A program made the position numbers and the translations under genes. This document shows positions 42,949-51,305 of a DNA stretch of 64,000 nucleotides, piece by piece (position 1 is the stretch's first letter; every line of letters starts with the position of its first letter). Source of the DNA: Candidatus Gastranaerophilales bacterium. Its GTDB lineage: Bacteria > Cyanobacteriota > Vampirovibrionia > Gastranaerophilales > Gastranaerophilaceae. The stretch is from positions 34,704 to 98,703 of the forward strand of contig CALUUI010000005.1 of assembly GCA_944323925.1 (NCBI GenBank). Direction: 5' to 3'. A model generated the notes under the pieces. That model saw only the letters and a program-made list of their open reading frames with translations. It was not told the origin of the DNA and made no database searches.

Positions 42949-44424
42949 ATGATTAATGCCCAAGATATATATAAACAAGGATTTGAATTACATAAAACAG
43001 GACAACTTGAGGAAGCCGAAAAACTGTATCTTTCGGCTCTAGAAATTGATAATTGTGATATAAACTGCTTATTTATGCTTGCTAACCTAAAGTATCAACA
43101 AATGAGATTTCCAGAAGCAGAAAAATATATAAAAAAAGCTCTTCAAGTATCTAAAAACGTACGTTTTTATGATTTACTTACAAGAATTAAGATAGAACAA
43201 AAGGATTTTAAATCAGCAATAGAATCCGCCATACAGGGATTAAGACTAGACCCAGAGAATTTTGAATTAAATTTTAATATAGCGCTGGCTTTTAAAAATC
43301 AACAAAACTATGATCTATCACTCAAGTTTTACAAACGCGCAGAAAAACTTAACCCTAAATCCTTTCTTGTTCCTTACAATATGTCCTCAGTCTATTTCTT
43401 TTTAGGTTATCCTCAAAAAGCAACAGATGCGATGAGAAAAGCACTCTCGCTAGACCCCAGTAATGATGAATTAAAATATTTCCTATCAATCTCTCTATTT
43501 AGAGAAAAAAACTATCACGAGGGATTACAACTTTTTGAAAGTAGATTATGCAAAAAAACAGCAACGCTTTCACAAGAAAGACTCTACTCTAAAGCATTTA
43601 ACAGAGCAAAAGAATGGCAAGGAGAAGATATCTCTGATAAAACAGTTTTTATATATTATGAAGCCGGATTTGGAGATGTAATCCAATATGCAAGATATTT
43701 TCCATTATTAAAGCAGCGCTGTAAAGAAATTTTATTTAAACCGCAAGAAGAACTTGTTGAATTATTAAAAGAAAACTCTCTTGGAATTAATAAAGTAATT
43801 ACATATCACGAGAATCCAGAGGAATTAGATTTTCAAATATATGTACCTATGCTTAGTATTCCTTATCTGTTAGGTTTAAATGAATCAAATATGTTTATAT
43901 CGCCTGATGGATACCTAAAAGCTAACTTAGAAAAAAAAGAAATTTATAAAGCAAAATTCTTTAATAACAACAAAATAAAAATAGGCATAAAATGGCAAGG
44001 AAATACTGCCTCTGAAACGGATAGGGTTATTACTCCGGAAACATTTTTACCATTATTTGAAATTCCAAATACACAATTTTATTCGTTCCAGATGGGAAAA
44101 GGCTCTGAAGACATTGAAAAATTAAAAAATAAATATCCAATCATTGATATGAGTAAAGAATTTGAAAATTTTTCAGATACAGCCGCAGCCATTGATAATC
44201 TTGATTATGTAATTTGCAATGATACATCATTAATTCACCTTACAGGAGCCTTAGGGAAAAAAGGATTTATGCTGCTACCTGTAGATTACAATTGGCGCTG
44301 GCATTTAAACTTAAGTAAGAATGATTGGTACAATAGTATAAAAATGTTCAAACAAAATAAAGCCGGTGACTGGACTTATCCAATGAATGAAGTTTATAAA
44401 GAACTTATTAATATAGTTAACTAA
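42949..44424 (+). CDS. TPR-repeat protein with C-terminal glycosyltransferase-like domain
   Basis: 491 residues. Residues 1-190 hold about five TPR units (for example GQLEEAEKLYLSALEIDNCD and NYDLSLKFYKRAEKLNPKSF). Residues ~225-490 form a GT-B-like domain of the type found in bacterial TPR/OGT-like and GT9-like proteins: VFIYYEAGFGDVIQYARYFP, IGIKWQGN, and CNDTSLIHLTGALG near residue 425. It may glycosylate a protein or surface glycan in the cytoplasm. No ribosome site lies before the ATG. coaD begins 33 bases after it ends. Confidence 0.82.
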   Translation: MINAQDIYKQGFELHKTGQLEEAEKLYLSALEIDNCDINCLFMLANLKYQQMRFPEAEKYIKKALQVSKNVRFYDLLTRIKIEQKDFKSAIESAIQGLRLDPENFELNFNIALAFKNQQNYDLSLKFYKRAEKLNPKSFLVPYNMSSVYFFLGYPQKATDAMRKALSLDPSNDELKYFLSISLFREKNYHEGLQLFESRLCKKTATLSQERLYSKAFNRAKEWQGEDISDKTVFIYYEAGFGDVIQYARYFPLLKQRCKEILFKPQEELVELLKENSLGINKVITYHENPEELDFQIYVPMLSIPYLLGLNESNMFISPDGYLKANLEKKEIYKAKFFNNNKIKIGIKWQGNTASETDRVITPETFLPLFEIPNTQFYSFQMGKGSEDIEKLKNKYPIIDMSKEFENFSDTAAAIDNLDYVICNDTSLIHLTGALGKKGFMLLPVDYNWRWHLNLSKNDWYNSIKMFKQNKAGDWTYPMNEVYKELINIVN

Positions 44425-44456
44425 ACTGTTTATGATATAATAAGTATGAGGTAAAA

Positions 44457-44948
44457 ATGAGAATAGCAATATACCCTGGAAGTTTTGATCCAATAACATA
44501 TGGACACTTAAATGTTTTAGAAATCGGTGCTGAAATTTTTGATAAGGTCATAATTGCAATTTCGCATAATTATAACAAGAAAGGATTTCTGCCACCGGAA
44601 ATACGTAAAGAACTTGTAGAAAAAAGCGTAGCACATTTAAAAAATGTAGAAGTAGATATGTTTGAAGGATTAACAATAGAATACGCAAAGAAAAAGGGTG
44701 CAAATGTATTGTTAAGAGGACTACGGGCTGTATCAGATTTTGAATATGAAATGCAGCTTTCTCAAACCAATAGTGCTCTTGCTGATGATATAAAAACAGT
44801 ATTTTTAATGACAAAACCTGAGTATGCTTTTATATCATCAAGTACAGTAAAGGAAATTTTCATTAATAATGGTAATATCTCTAAATTTGTACCACCTCCG
44901 GTTGAACAATACTTGACTTATAATAAAAATACTATTAACCTAAAATAA
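44457..44948 (+). CDS. coaD: Phosphopantetheine adenylyltransferase
   Basis: 163 residues, the normal size. The nucleotidyltransferase motif GSFDPITYGH is at residues 8-17, and the C-terminal ISSSTVKEI motif is near 126-134. RGLRAVSDFEYEMQLSQTN around 87-105 is family specific. It transfers AMP from ATP to 4'-phosphopantetheine, the penultimate step of CoA synthesis. Its neighbours downstream include the coiled-coil protein that commonly accompanies coaD in Firmicutes. Confidence 0.97.
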   Translation: MRIAIYPGSFDPITYGHLNVLEIGAEIFDKVIIAISHNYNKKGFLPPEIRKELVEKSVAHLKNVEVDMFEGLTIEYAKKKGANVLLRGLRAVSDFEYEMQLSQTNSALADDIKTVFLMTKPEYAFISSSTVKEIFINNGNISKFVPPPVEQYLTYNKNTINLK

Positions 44949-44964
44949 GAGTAAGGAATATTAT

Positions 44965-45327
44965 ATGAATTGTGATTCTTTCATTCAAAAGCTAAACCAA
45001 TTACCAGATAGAGTTTTAAAAAATAAATTTTTCTATTTCAGCAAAAATATTTTAGTTAAAACAGCTGACATCGAAGATTTTTTAACTTATATCTATAAAG
45101 ACATGCCGGAAAGTTTAAGACTTGCAAGAAAAAAAGGTATGAAAACCTCCTTCAAATCTTTTAAACTTCTTGAGCAATTAGACAAAATTTTTATAAGTAA
45201 ATCTTTCCTTAACAAAATGGGATTAGCAATTGTTAATATAGAAGAATTGAATGAACATATAAAACTTATTTCAAGAACCATAAAAGAAGATGAAATAAAA
45301 ATTCAAACAATACTTGAAAACAGATAA
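44965..45327 (+). CDS. Hypothetical small helical protein
   Basis: 120 residues, not recognised. Basic, mostly helical, no membrane helix. It begins MNCDSFIQKLNQLPDRVLKN and has a long basic helix (LRLARKKGMKTSFKSFKLLEQL). It lies 16 bases after coaD in the same direction and 70 bases before the coiled-coil gene, which has its own promoter-like sequence. A good start site is AAGGAATATTAT before the ATG. Confidence 0.65.
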   Translation: MNCDSFIQKLNQLPDRVLKNKFFYFSKNILVKTADIEDFLTYIYKDMPESLRLARKKGMKTSFKSFKLLEQLDKIFISKSFLNKMGLAIVNIEELNEHIKLISRTIKEDEIKIQTILENR

Positions 45328-45351
45328 ATAAAGTTGACTTTTATCTATAAT

Positions 45352-45356
45352 TTATC
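45352..45356 (+). promoter_or_regulatory. Promoter-like region before the coiled-coil gene
   Basis: TTGACT just after the previous stop (about 45333), then 18 bases and TAAAAT (about 45357). The gene ATG lies about 36 bases downstream after AAGGAG. Confidence 0.35.
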
Positions 45357-45397
45357 GTAAAATTTAAGGTATAGGTTATCAAGGAGAATTGTTTTAA

Positions 45398-46006
45398 ATG
45401 AATACTCAGCAGGATTTAATATTCAGTTTAATGAAAGAACTGGAAGAAGTACTTGATAATGGAATGCCATTAATCGGGAATTTTTTAGTTGTAGTAAAAA
45501 AAGAAACTGCGAATAATTTAATGGATAAAATATATGCAGCTTTGCCTGATGAAATAAGAGATGCGAGAGCATTACTAAGAAGAAAAGATGAAGTATTGTA
45601 TGATGCACAACAAAAGGCTGAAAAAATAATTACAGATGCTCAAGCAGAAGCTGCTCGTCTTCTTAGTGAATCAGACTTATTAAGAGCTGTACAAAAAGAA
45701 GCTGAAAAAATAAAAGAAAGTGTCATTTCTGACTGTGAAGACATTAGAAGAAAGGCACTTGATGAAGCAGAGAATATCAGATTACAAGCATTAGATGCTG
45801 CATCAAGAACCAAAGAAGGTGCTAATATTTATGCAGAACAAGTACTTGTTAATCTTGAACAAAGTATTAATCAATTACAAGAAGTTGTTAAAAACGGTCA
45901 AGTTACACTTGAAAGAAAAAGAGCAGAAGCTGGGAATTATGACAACGTAAATGATAATTATCCAAGTAAAAACCCTAATTACTCGACTAATTTCAAAATA
46001 AACTAA
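45398..46006 (+). CDS. Conserved coiled-coil protein of the coaD neighbourhood
   Basis: 202 residues. It starts with a short globular part (ELEEVLDNGMPLIGNFLVVVKKETANNLMDKI), then a long, highly charged coiled coil with AEKIITDAQAEAARLLSESD-type heptads (residues ~65-175). The same layout is seen in proteins encoded next to coaD in many Firmicutes, sometimes labelled ATPase although no P-loop is present. It resembles F-type ATPase b subunits and DivIVA-like proteins only by coiled-coil character. AAGGAG precedes the ATG. Confidence 0.75.
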   Translation: MNTQQDLIFSLMKELEEVLDNGMPLIGNFLVVVKKETANNLMDKIYAALPDEIRDARALLRRKDEVLYDAQQKAEKIITDAQAEAARLLSESDLLRAVQKEAEKIKESVISDCEDIRRKALDEAENIRLQALDAASRTKEGANIYAEQVLVNLEQSINQLQEVVKNGQVTLERKRAEAGNYDNVNDNYPSKNPNYSTNFKIN

Positions 46007-46026
46007 AAATCTTTAACTAAACATAT

Positions 46027-46057
46027 AAAAACGGTAGTTTAAAAAACTACCGTTTTT
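46027..46057. terminator. Bidirectional terminator
   Basis: AAAAACGGTAGTTT (46027-46040) and AAACTACCGTTTTT (46044-46057), 14 pairs, three-base loop, between convergent genes. Confidence 0.9.
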
Positions 46058-46077
46058 ATATAATTAAGATTATAAAA

Positions 46078-46785
46078 TTATGAAACAACTGCAGTTTCTG
46101 TATTTAGTTGCTTATCTTCTATATTCTTATATTCATCACCTGGTTCAAGTCCTGTAAACTCGCAAATTTGTTTAACCCAAATTCTAACGATTTCATCTTC
46201 GGGTAATTGATATGAAATTGGTTTCCCAATTTTCATAGTTAAATGTTTTTCGAATAGCTTTTTAGCGTACCCATCATACCCACAAATAGCAACAGGAATA
46301 ATATCAGCTTTAAATTTTTTTGCAAAAAGAGTAAAGCCCTTATGTATATTTTCAATTTTATTAGAATCTTTTCTGATACCACCTTGCGGGAATATCCCCA
46401 AAGCCCAATCTTTAGTATTAAATACAGCATTAACAGTTTTAAAAGTAGCTATTTCAGGCTTATCACGGTTTACCGCAAAAGCACCCAACCAACGAACAAG
46501 AGTTCTGAGTAGGATATTATCCGCATCAAATAATTCTTGTTTAGCCATATATGCGATAAATCTACCACCAGTAGCTAATGTCAACAATGGCGGATCGAGG
46601 TATGAAACATGATTCCCTGCATAAATAAAATGTGAACCTTTAGGCAGATTTTCTCTACCCTCGACTTTAAAGTTATACATTAATTTTGCAACAGGCGAAA
46701 CAACACAATATAGAAAAGACAAATAAAATGCTTTTCTTAAAAAGCCATAATCTTTTTCAGTCCTTCTGTTGTAATTTTTTTTCAT
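46078..46785 (-). CDS. 1-acyl-sn-glycerol-3-phosphate acyltransferase-like protein (PlsC family), copy A
   Basis: 235 residues. The HX4D motif is in GNHVSYLDPPLL (His about residue 54), and the second motif is FPQGGIRKDSNKI with Gly where many members have FPEGTRS. A further motif follows (AVAICGYDGYAK). It transfers a second acyl chain to lysophosphatidate in phospholipid synthesis. Directly upstream is a second copy, 20 bases away, in the same direction. Confidence 0.88.
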   Translation of the reverse strand: MKKNYNRRTEKDYGFLRKAFYLSFLYCVVSPVAKLMYNFKVEGRENLPKGSHFIYAGNHVSYLDPPLLTLATGGRFIAYMAKQELFDADNILLRTLVRWLGAFAVNRDKPEIATFKTVNAVFNTKDWALGIFPQGGIRKDSNKIENIHKGFTLFAKKFKADIIPVAICGYDGYAKKLFEKHLTMKIGKPISYQLPEDEIVRIWVKQICEFTGLEPGDEYKNIEDKQLNTETAVVS

Positions 46786-46805
46786 ACTCTTAAAATCCTT
46801 ATTAA

Positions 46806-47477
46806 TTAATTTTTCACAGCTTTCTTATATTCAAATCCGGTCAAATCGGCAACCGAATTTCCCCACTTATCAACCATATCATCAACATTATCAGAATATG
46901 GAATAACTTTTCCGATTTTTACTACAATTTTTCCGCTAAATGGCAAACGCTTTACCTCATTAGTACCAGTAATCCCAATAGGTAATATATCACATTTTGT
47001 AGCTTTGGCAAGCGAAGCAAAACCTTTAGTCAAATCGCTAATAGTCCCCGGTTCTTGTCTTGTGCCTTGTGGGAATATTCCTAAAACCCAGCTTGTATCT
47101 CTTATGCTCATTACCGTTTTTATGGTAGATACCCCCAATTTTTCCCTATCAACGGCAAATGCGCCAAGCCAATTCAACCACCAACGAAGGAAAAAATTAT
47201 CAAACAATTCTTTTTTCGCCATATATGCAACTCCACGCTTCATTACCGCGCAAACTAACGGAGGATCAAGCGTTGATAAATGGTTTGCTGCTACTATGTA
47301 TTTGTTATCTTGGGGTATATTCTCCTGGCCATAAACCTCTAATCTATATACCAACTTAAACCTTATCATATAAAATACATTCGTTACCAAATACAAAAAG
47401 ATTCGGCGCCACTTATTATAAAATTTAACGCTACGTAAAGAATATTTTTTATTTTGGTGTTTATCCATCTCTGACAT
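46806..47477 (-). CDS. 1-acyl-sn-glycerol-3-phosphate acyltransferase (PlsC family), copy B
   Basis: 223 residues. HX4D motif in ANHLSTLDPPLV and FPQGTRQEPGTI, closer to the canonical second motif than copy A. The two copies share about the same size and domain order, and WLGAFAVDRE/WLGAFAVNRD segments show that they are duplicates. It follows lpxB with 48 bases between. Placement with lpxI-lpxB suggests a lipid-envelope operon. One copy may act on a different acceptor such as a lysolipid for surface lipids (inference). Confidence 0.9.
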   Translation of the reverse strand: MSEMDKHQNKKYSLRSVKFYNKWRRIFLYLVTNVFYMIRFKLVYRLEVYGQENIPQDNKYIVAANHLSTLDPPLVCAVMKRGVAYMAKKELFDNFFLRWWLNWLGAFAVDREKLGVSTIKTVMSIRDTSWVLGIFPQGTRQEPGTISDLTKGFASLAKATKCDILPIGITGTNEVKRLPFSGKIVVKIGKVIPYSDNVDDMVDKWGNSVADLTGFEYKKAVKN

Positions 47478-47525
47478 AATCTTACCTTTTAAAGCATTTT
47501 ATCAAAAAAACAAATTCTAAATCAA

Positions 47526-48671
47526 TTAATTACTTTGACTATTATTATAAATAGCATCCCAAACGAGTTTTGCAACTTCTTCAGAAGAACATTTATCAGA
47601 AAGTCTAACCTTGACCTCGGCCAGTTCGCTTTTTTGTTGAGCAATTCTTTTTTTATCATAAAGCAAACGTTCTTCCTCAAAAACAATATTATCGTGACAA
47701 GCCTTATTTTGAATAAGCTCCGGAACAATAATTTTATTACATATAATATTTGGAAGAGAAACCTTATCAATACATCTTACAAGCCTATATATAAAATAAA
47801 ATAACCACGGTCCACGATAAGCTATTAAACAAGGTGTTTGATACAATGCGGCTTCAAGAGCAACCGTTCCTGAAGCTAAAATCAAGGCATCAGAAACAGA
47901 TAATAATGCTTGATTTTCACCTTTAATAACTTTAAAATCACAATTCTTAAAGTATTTATAATATGTTTTATCATCCAGATTTGGTGCCATAGAAAAACAA
48001 ACCTGCAAGTCCGGATGTTTTCTTTTTAAGGTTTTTGCAGCGGCTATAAAAAGTTTCATCAAATACTTTAATTCAAACTTTCTGGAACCGGGGAAAACAG
48101 AAACTAACGGTTTATCTGTACTAAAACCATGTTTGGCAAAAAATTCTTCTTTGTCACTTTTTTCTTCAATTTGTGAAATAAGAGGATGACCGCAATAATG
48201 AACATCAATGCCATACTCTTTATACATCTCTTCTTCAAAAGGAAATATACAAAGAACTTTATCAACATATTTTTTTATCGCATTAATTCTACCTTTTCTA
48301 GAAGCCCAAACTTGTGGCGGGATATAGTAAAATATTTTCCCCTCAAAATTATTCTTTTTAAGGAATCTTGCGACATTAAGATTAAAACCGCCGTAATCAA
48401 CTAATAATACTATATCTGGCTTATAGTCGTTTAGAATATAATCAACAACTTTCTTTCCCAAATTAATGTGATTAATAATAATTTGAGGCGATAAACCAAC
48501 CGCATTCATTTTACTATGGTTAGCAAAGAGCTTTACCCCTTCTGACTCCATTTGAGAACCGCCAATACCTTCAAGAATTATATCGGAAGAGGCTTCTCTT
48601 ATTTTTCTAACAACTGCCGCTGCGTGAATATCTCCGGAATATTCTCCGGTTATAATAAAAACTTTTGCCAT
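47526..48671 (-). CDS. lpxB: Lipid-A-disaccharide synthase
   Basis: 381 residues, standard length. Starts KVFIITGEYSGDIHAA and contains LVDYGGFNLNVA, YYIPPQVWASRKGRI and the GT19 nucleotide-binding VSVFPGSRKFE. It joins UDP-diacylglucosamine and lipid X to give the lipid A disaccharide, on the inner-membrane face. The start codon overlaps the stop of lpxI (TAATG), so the two are translationally coupled. It supports a Gram-negative envelope with lipid A. Confidence 0.96.
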   Translation of the reverse strand: MAKVFIITGEYSGDIHAAAVVRKIREASSDIILEGIGGSQMESEGVKLFANHSKMNAVGLSPQIIINHINLGKKVVDYILNDYKPDIVLLVDYGGFNLNVARFLKKNNFEGKIFYYIPPQVWASRKGRINAIKKYVDKVLCIFPFEEEMYKEYGIDVHYCGHPLISQIEEKSDKEEFFAKHGFSTDKPLVSVFPGSRKFELKYLMKLFIAAAKTLKRKHPDLQVCFSMAPNLDDKTYYKYFKNCDFKVIKGENQALLSVSDALILASGTVALEAALYQTPCLIAYRGPWLFYFIYRLVRCIDKVSLPNIICNKIIVPELIQNKACHDNIVFEEERLLYDKKRIAQQKSELAEVKVRLSDKCSSEEVAKLVWDAIYNNSQSN

Positions 48672-49486
48672 TATACCGCCATTATTACTATATTATGTTC
48701 ATCTGCATATTTTACAACTTTTTCTTGATCAACAATAATTGTTTCATTAGCCTCTACAGCCAACAAATCTGCATTATATTTATGCATAGTTTTAAGAGTC
48801 TTTAGTCCCACTGTAGGAATATCAAAACGCTTGTCTTGCTTTGGTTTAGCAACCTTAATTATTCTCGCATTTTTCTTTGCTATTTTACTGCCTCGTTTGA
48901 TACAAACATCAGTCCCTTCTATTGCTTCAACAGCCATAATCATTTTATCTTTAATAACTACAGACTGACCTATATCCAACTTGCCTGTTTCTTTAGCAAG
49001 CCAATAGCCATAATTTACATCATCAATTTGCGCCTGAGTCGGCTGAACTTTTCCTAAAACGCCTGATGGTATCATTAATTCTTTTATAAAAATTGTTTGG
49101 TCCAAAATAGTAATACCTATTTTTTCAAATTCTTCTATTATCATAAGCATTACTTTATCATCATTTAGCCTAATAGCTTTTTTTATAAAGTCTAAGGCCT
49201 TAGAATCAAATTTTGGGCGTTTTAAAAGTACTTTTTTATTAACCTTACCCAAAAATGTTAGTTGTTTTATTCCTTCTTCCTTCAAAACCTGCTCTATTTT
49301 AATAGCTTCACCAGGGCAAAAAGAAAAAACTTTTGAGCAATATTTCTTTAATTGATTATAATTATCATTTGAAAGAGAAATAGCAACTACATCAAAACCA
49401 TTCTCCTTTGCAGCCTTTGCCATTTTAACCGGTAACAATCCGTCGCCTGCTATTAAACCTTGTTTTTGTTCTAAAACCAATGACAT
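48671..49486 (-). CDS. lpxI: UDP-2,3-diacylglucosamine pyrophosphatase, LpxI type
   Basis: 271 residues from the ATG at 49486 with GGAGG seven bases upstream (an in-frame TTG two codons up lies within the ribosome-site spacing). LpxI-specific segments are LIAGDGLLPVKMAKAAKENG, FLGKVNKKVLLKR and VKDKMIMAVEAIEGTD, near residue 185. It hydrolyses UDP-2,3-diacylglucosamine to lipid X, using a mechanism distinct from LpxH. It feeds LpxB, encoded next. Confidence 0.93.
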   Translation of the reverse strand: MSLVLEQKQGLIAGDGLLPVKMAKAAKENGFDVVAISLSNDNYNQLKKYCSKVFSFCPGEAIKIEQVLKEEGIKQLTFLGKVNKKVLLKRPKFDSKALDFIKKAIRLNDDKVMLMIIEEFEKIGITILDQTIFIKELMIPSGVLGKVQPTQAQIDDVNYGYWLAKETGKLDIGQSVVIKDKMIMAVEAIEGTDVCIKRGSKIAKKNARIIKVAKPKQDKRFDIPTVGLKTLKTMHKYNADLLAVEANETIIVDQEKVVKYADEHNIVIMAV

Positions 49487-49541
49487 TTTCAAACCTCCGA
49501 CAAAATTATCGCATAAAATCGCTCAAAAAAACACCTTATTG

Positions 49542-49547
49542 TATAAT
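49542..49547 (+). promoter_or_regulatory. TATAAT -10 box upstream of rnpA
   Basis: A perfect TATAAT lies 27 bases before the rnpA ATG at 49575. No strong -35 is seen at the usual distance. The short leader has no ribosome site. Confidence 0.4.
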
Positions 49548-49574
49548 TTTGTTAAATTATTGTATTATTTTAAT

Positions 49575-49925
49575 ATGATACCTAAAAAATACAGATTAAA
49601 AAATAAATCAGCTTTCAACGCAACATACAAGATTAACCATTCAAGAAAGAAGAATGGAATAATATTAATCGCAGGATTAAAAAAGACAAAAGATATACCG
49701 ACAAAAGCAGGATTTGTCGTTAGTAAAAAAACACACAAAAGAGCCGTAAAAAGAAACAGGCTTAGAAGACTAATGAGAGAGAGCTATAGACTACTGCTAA
49801 AAGAAAACAATTTAGGGAATTCACAAGAATATATATCATTAATATTCATAGGCAGAGAAGAAGCACTTGAAAAAGATTTTAAAGAAATAAAAGAAACAAT
49901 AACAAAACTACTAACGGAGATATAA
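49575..49925 (+). CDS. rnpA: Ribonuclease P protein component
   Basis: 116 residues from the ATG at 49575, the normal size. An upstream TTG would overlap the -10 box, so I reject it. The family core is seen as AGFVVSKKTHKRAVKRNRLRRLMRE, with the RNR motif, and the basic N-terminus binds the leader of pre-tRNA. It assists the RNA subunit in removing 5' leaders. rpmH, which often precedes it, is not here. A hypothetical gene follows one base after its stop. Confidence 0.95.
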   Translation: MIPKKYRLKNKSAFNATYKINHSRKKNGIILIAGLKKTKDIPTKAGFVVSKKTHKRAVKRNRLRRLMRESYRLLLKENNLGNSQEYISLIFIGREEALEKDFKEIKETITKLLTEI

Positions 49926-49926
49926 T

Positions 49927-50475
49927 TTGGATTTTGACTATACCGTAAAACCAAATTTAAGGAACGTAGAAGGAACAATTCCCTACAGTTTTTCGCAGTC
50001 AGGACTTTTCGTAGGTCAAGACAGTATATATAGATACGCTCAACCGGACACCCCCGAACCTGTACTTACAATAAAAGATTATATTCCGGATTATAACGGA
50101 AATTTTATAGCTCCGGGGCATTACATACTTGCACTCTCTGATGATAAAGAGTTTTTACTGCTAATAGAATCCCACAAACTTATTGCCGTAATTCCGGTTT
50201 TCAAAATTTCAGAAAATAAGGAAGAACTTGAAAAAATGTACAAAAAAATGGAAGAAGAAAAAAGCGGCAAAAAGAAGAAAAAAAAGCGTGAAACAAAACA
50301 CGAACAAATAAGACGGCTAATCGATACAACAAAAGATCTCAGAGGAGAAGCTCCAATAAAAGATTTTACATATATGAATGCCCAAATAGAATACATAAAA
50401 GACGGAGCCTACTATCTTGTAATCTACGAAAACGGATATATCCGAGCGTTTGGTGCTATAAAATGTAAAGAATAG
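49927..50475 (+). CDS. Hypothetical protein following rnpA
   Basis: 182 residues from a TTG at 49927, with GGAG seven bases upstream that lies inside the end of rnpA, so the two genes are coupled. Not recognised. Beta-rich N-terminus (PYSFSQSGLFVGQDSIYRYA), a Lys-only-like linker (residues ~115-125, GKKKKKKRETKHEQIRR) and a C-terminal beta segment (YYLVIYENGYIRAFGAIKC). The very basic central stretch suggests RNA or membrane-surface contact. The usual yidD/yidC neighbours of rnpA are not seen. Confidence 0.75.
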   Translation: MDFDYTVKPNLRNVEGTIPYSFSQSGLFVGQDSIYRYAQPDTPEPVLTIKDYIPDYNGNFIAPGHYILALSDDKEFLLLIESHKLIAVIPVFKISENKEELEKMYKKMEEEKSGKKKKKKRETKHEQIRRLIDTTKDLRGEAPIKDFTYMNAQIEYIKDGAYYLVIYENGYIRAFGAIKCKE

Positions 50476-50591
50476 TATCAAAAGAGTTGCAATAAAAACA
50501 TCTATGTGCTAAATTTAAATATGCCGAAGTATAGTGCGTTGGTATGCCTTGCTCGGATTTAGTAAACAACTTTATGAAAAGGAGATGTAAA
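50476..50591 (+). promoter_or_regulatory. Leader of rpmI-rplT, possible L20 autoregulation site
   Basis: The 116-base leader can fold with ATGCC (about 50521) pairing to GGTAT (about 50541), and CCGA with TCGG around it. infC, which normally leads this operon, is absent, so a leader binding site for L20 would be the place for feedback control. The structure is my own hand fold. Confidence 0.3.
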
Positions 50592-50801
50592 ATGCCAAAA
50601 ATGAAAACCCACAAATCGGCTGCAAAGCGTTACAAAATCACAGGCAGCGGAAAAATCGAAAGACGTCATGCCGGTATCGGGCACTTGCTTCAACACAAGT
50701 CCGAATCTAGAAAGCGTAAAATTTTCCAAAACGCTATCGTGTCTGAAACTCACGTTAAGTTAGTTTCAAAAGAGTTACCATACAAGAAATATGCAAGATA
50801 G
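50592..50801 (+). CDS. rpmI: 50S ribosomal protein L35
   Basis: 69 residues from the ATG at 50592 with AAGGAG seven bases upstream. Starts MPKMKTHKSAAKRYKITGSG, the L35 signature, and is basic throughout. Upstream codons to 50544 belong to the leader. It binds in the large subunit. rplT follows 12 bases on, the standard pairing. Confidence 0.97.
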   Translation: MPKMKTHKSAAKRYKITGSGKIERRHAGIGHLLQHKSESRKRKIFQNAIVSETHVKLVSKELPYKKYAR

Positions 50802-50813
50802 GAGTGTTGAACA

Positions 50814-51164
50814 ATGAGAGTAAAACGTGGAAATGTTAGCCGTAACAGGCATAAAAAAATACTTAAACTAGCTAAAGGTTTTAAAGGAGCTAGAAGCAGA
50901 ATATTTAAAGTTGCTAATATCGCAGTTATGAAAGCTCTTAAATACGCTTACAGAGACAGAAGAGCTACAAAACGCAATATGCGTAGACTTTGGATTATCA
51001 GAATTAACGCAGCTGTTAGAGCTCAAGGTATCAGCTATTCAAGATTTGTTAACGCTTGTAAAAAAGCAAACATTCTTGTTAACAGAAAAATGCTTGCTGA
51101 ACTTGCTGTTAATGAACCTGAAGCATTCCAAATTATTGTTGATACAGCAAAAGCTGCTTTATAG
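50814..51164 (+). CDS. rplT: 50S ribosomal protein L20
   Basis: 116 residues, standard. Contains [20 protein letters not shown] and [12 protein letters not shown] at the N-terminus, and the globular C-terminal part. It nucleates large-subunit assembly by binding 23S rRNA, and in many bacteria represses its own operon. A terminator follows. It ends with TAG. Confidence 0.97.
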   Translation: MRVKRGNVSRNRHKKILKLAKGFKGARSRIFKVANIAVMKALKYAYRDRRATKRNMRRLWIIRINAAVRAQGISYSRFVNACKKANILVNRKMLAELAVNEPEAFQIIVDTAKAAL

Positions 51165-51186
51165 TATTTTTTAATAGTAACAAATA

Positions 51187-51224
51187 AAAATTGTCGGTTT
51201 TAATAAAATCGGCAATTTTTTTTG
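51187..51224 (+). terminator. Terminator after rplT
   Basis: AAAATTGTCGGTTTT (about 51187-51201) pairs with AAAATCGGCAATTTT (51205-51219) using two G-U pairs, followed by Ts. Confidence 0.8.
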
Positions 51225-51305
51225 TTACCCAATTATGTTATATTTAATTATTATGTTTGATTTTAGAGATTGAGCAAGATATAATATTTTCGTTCGGTGA
51301 AATAA

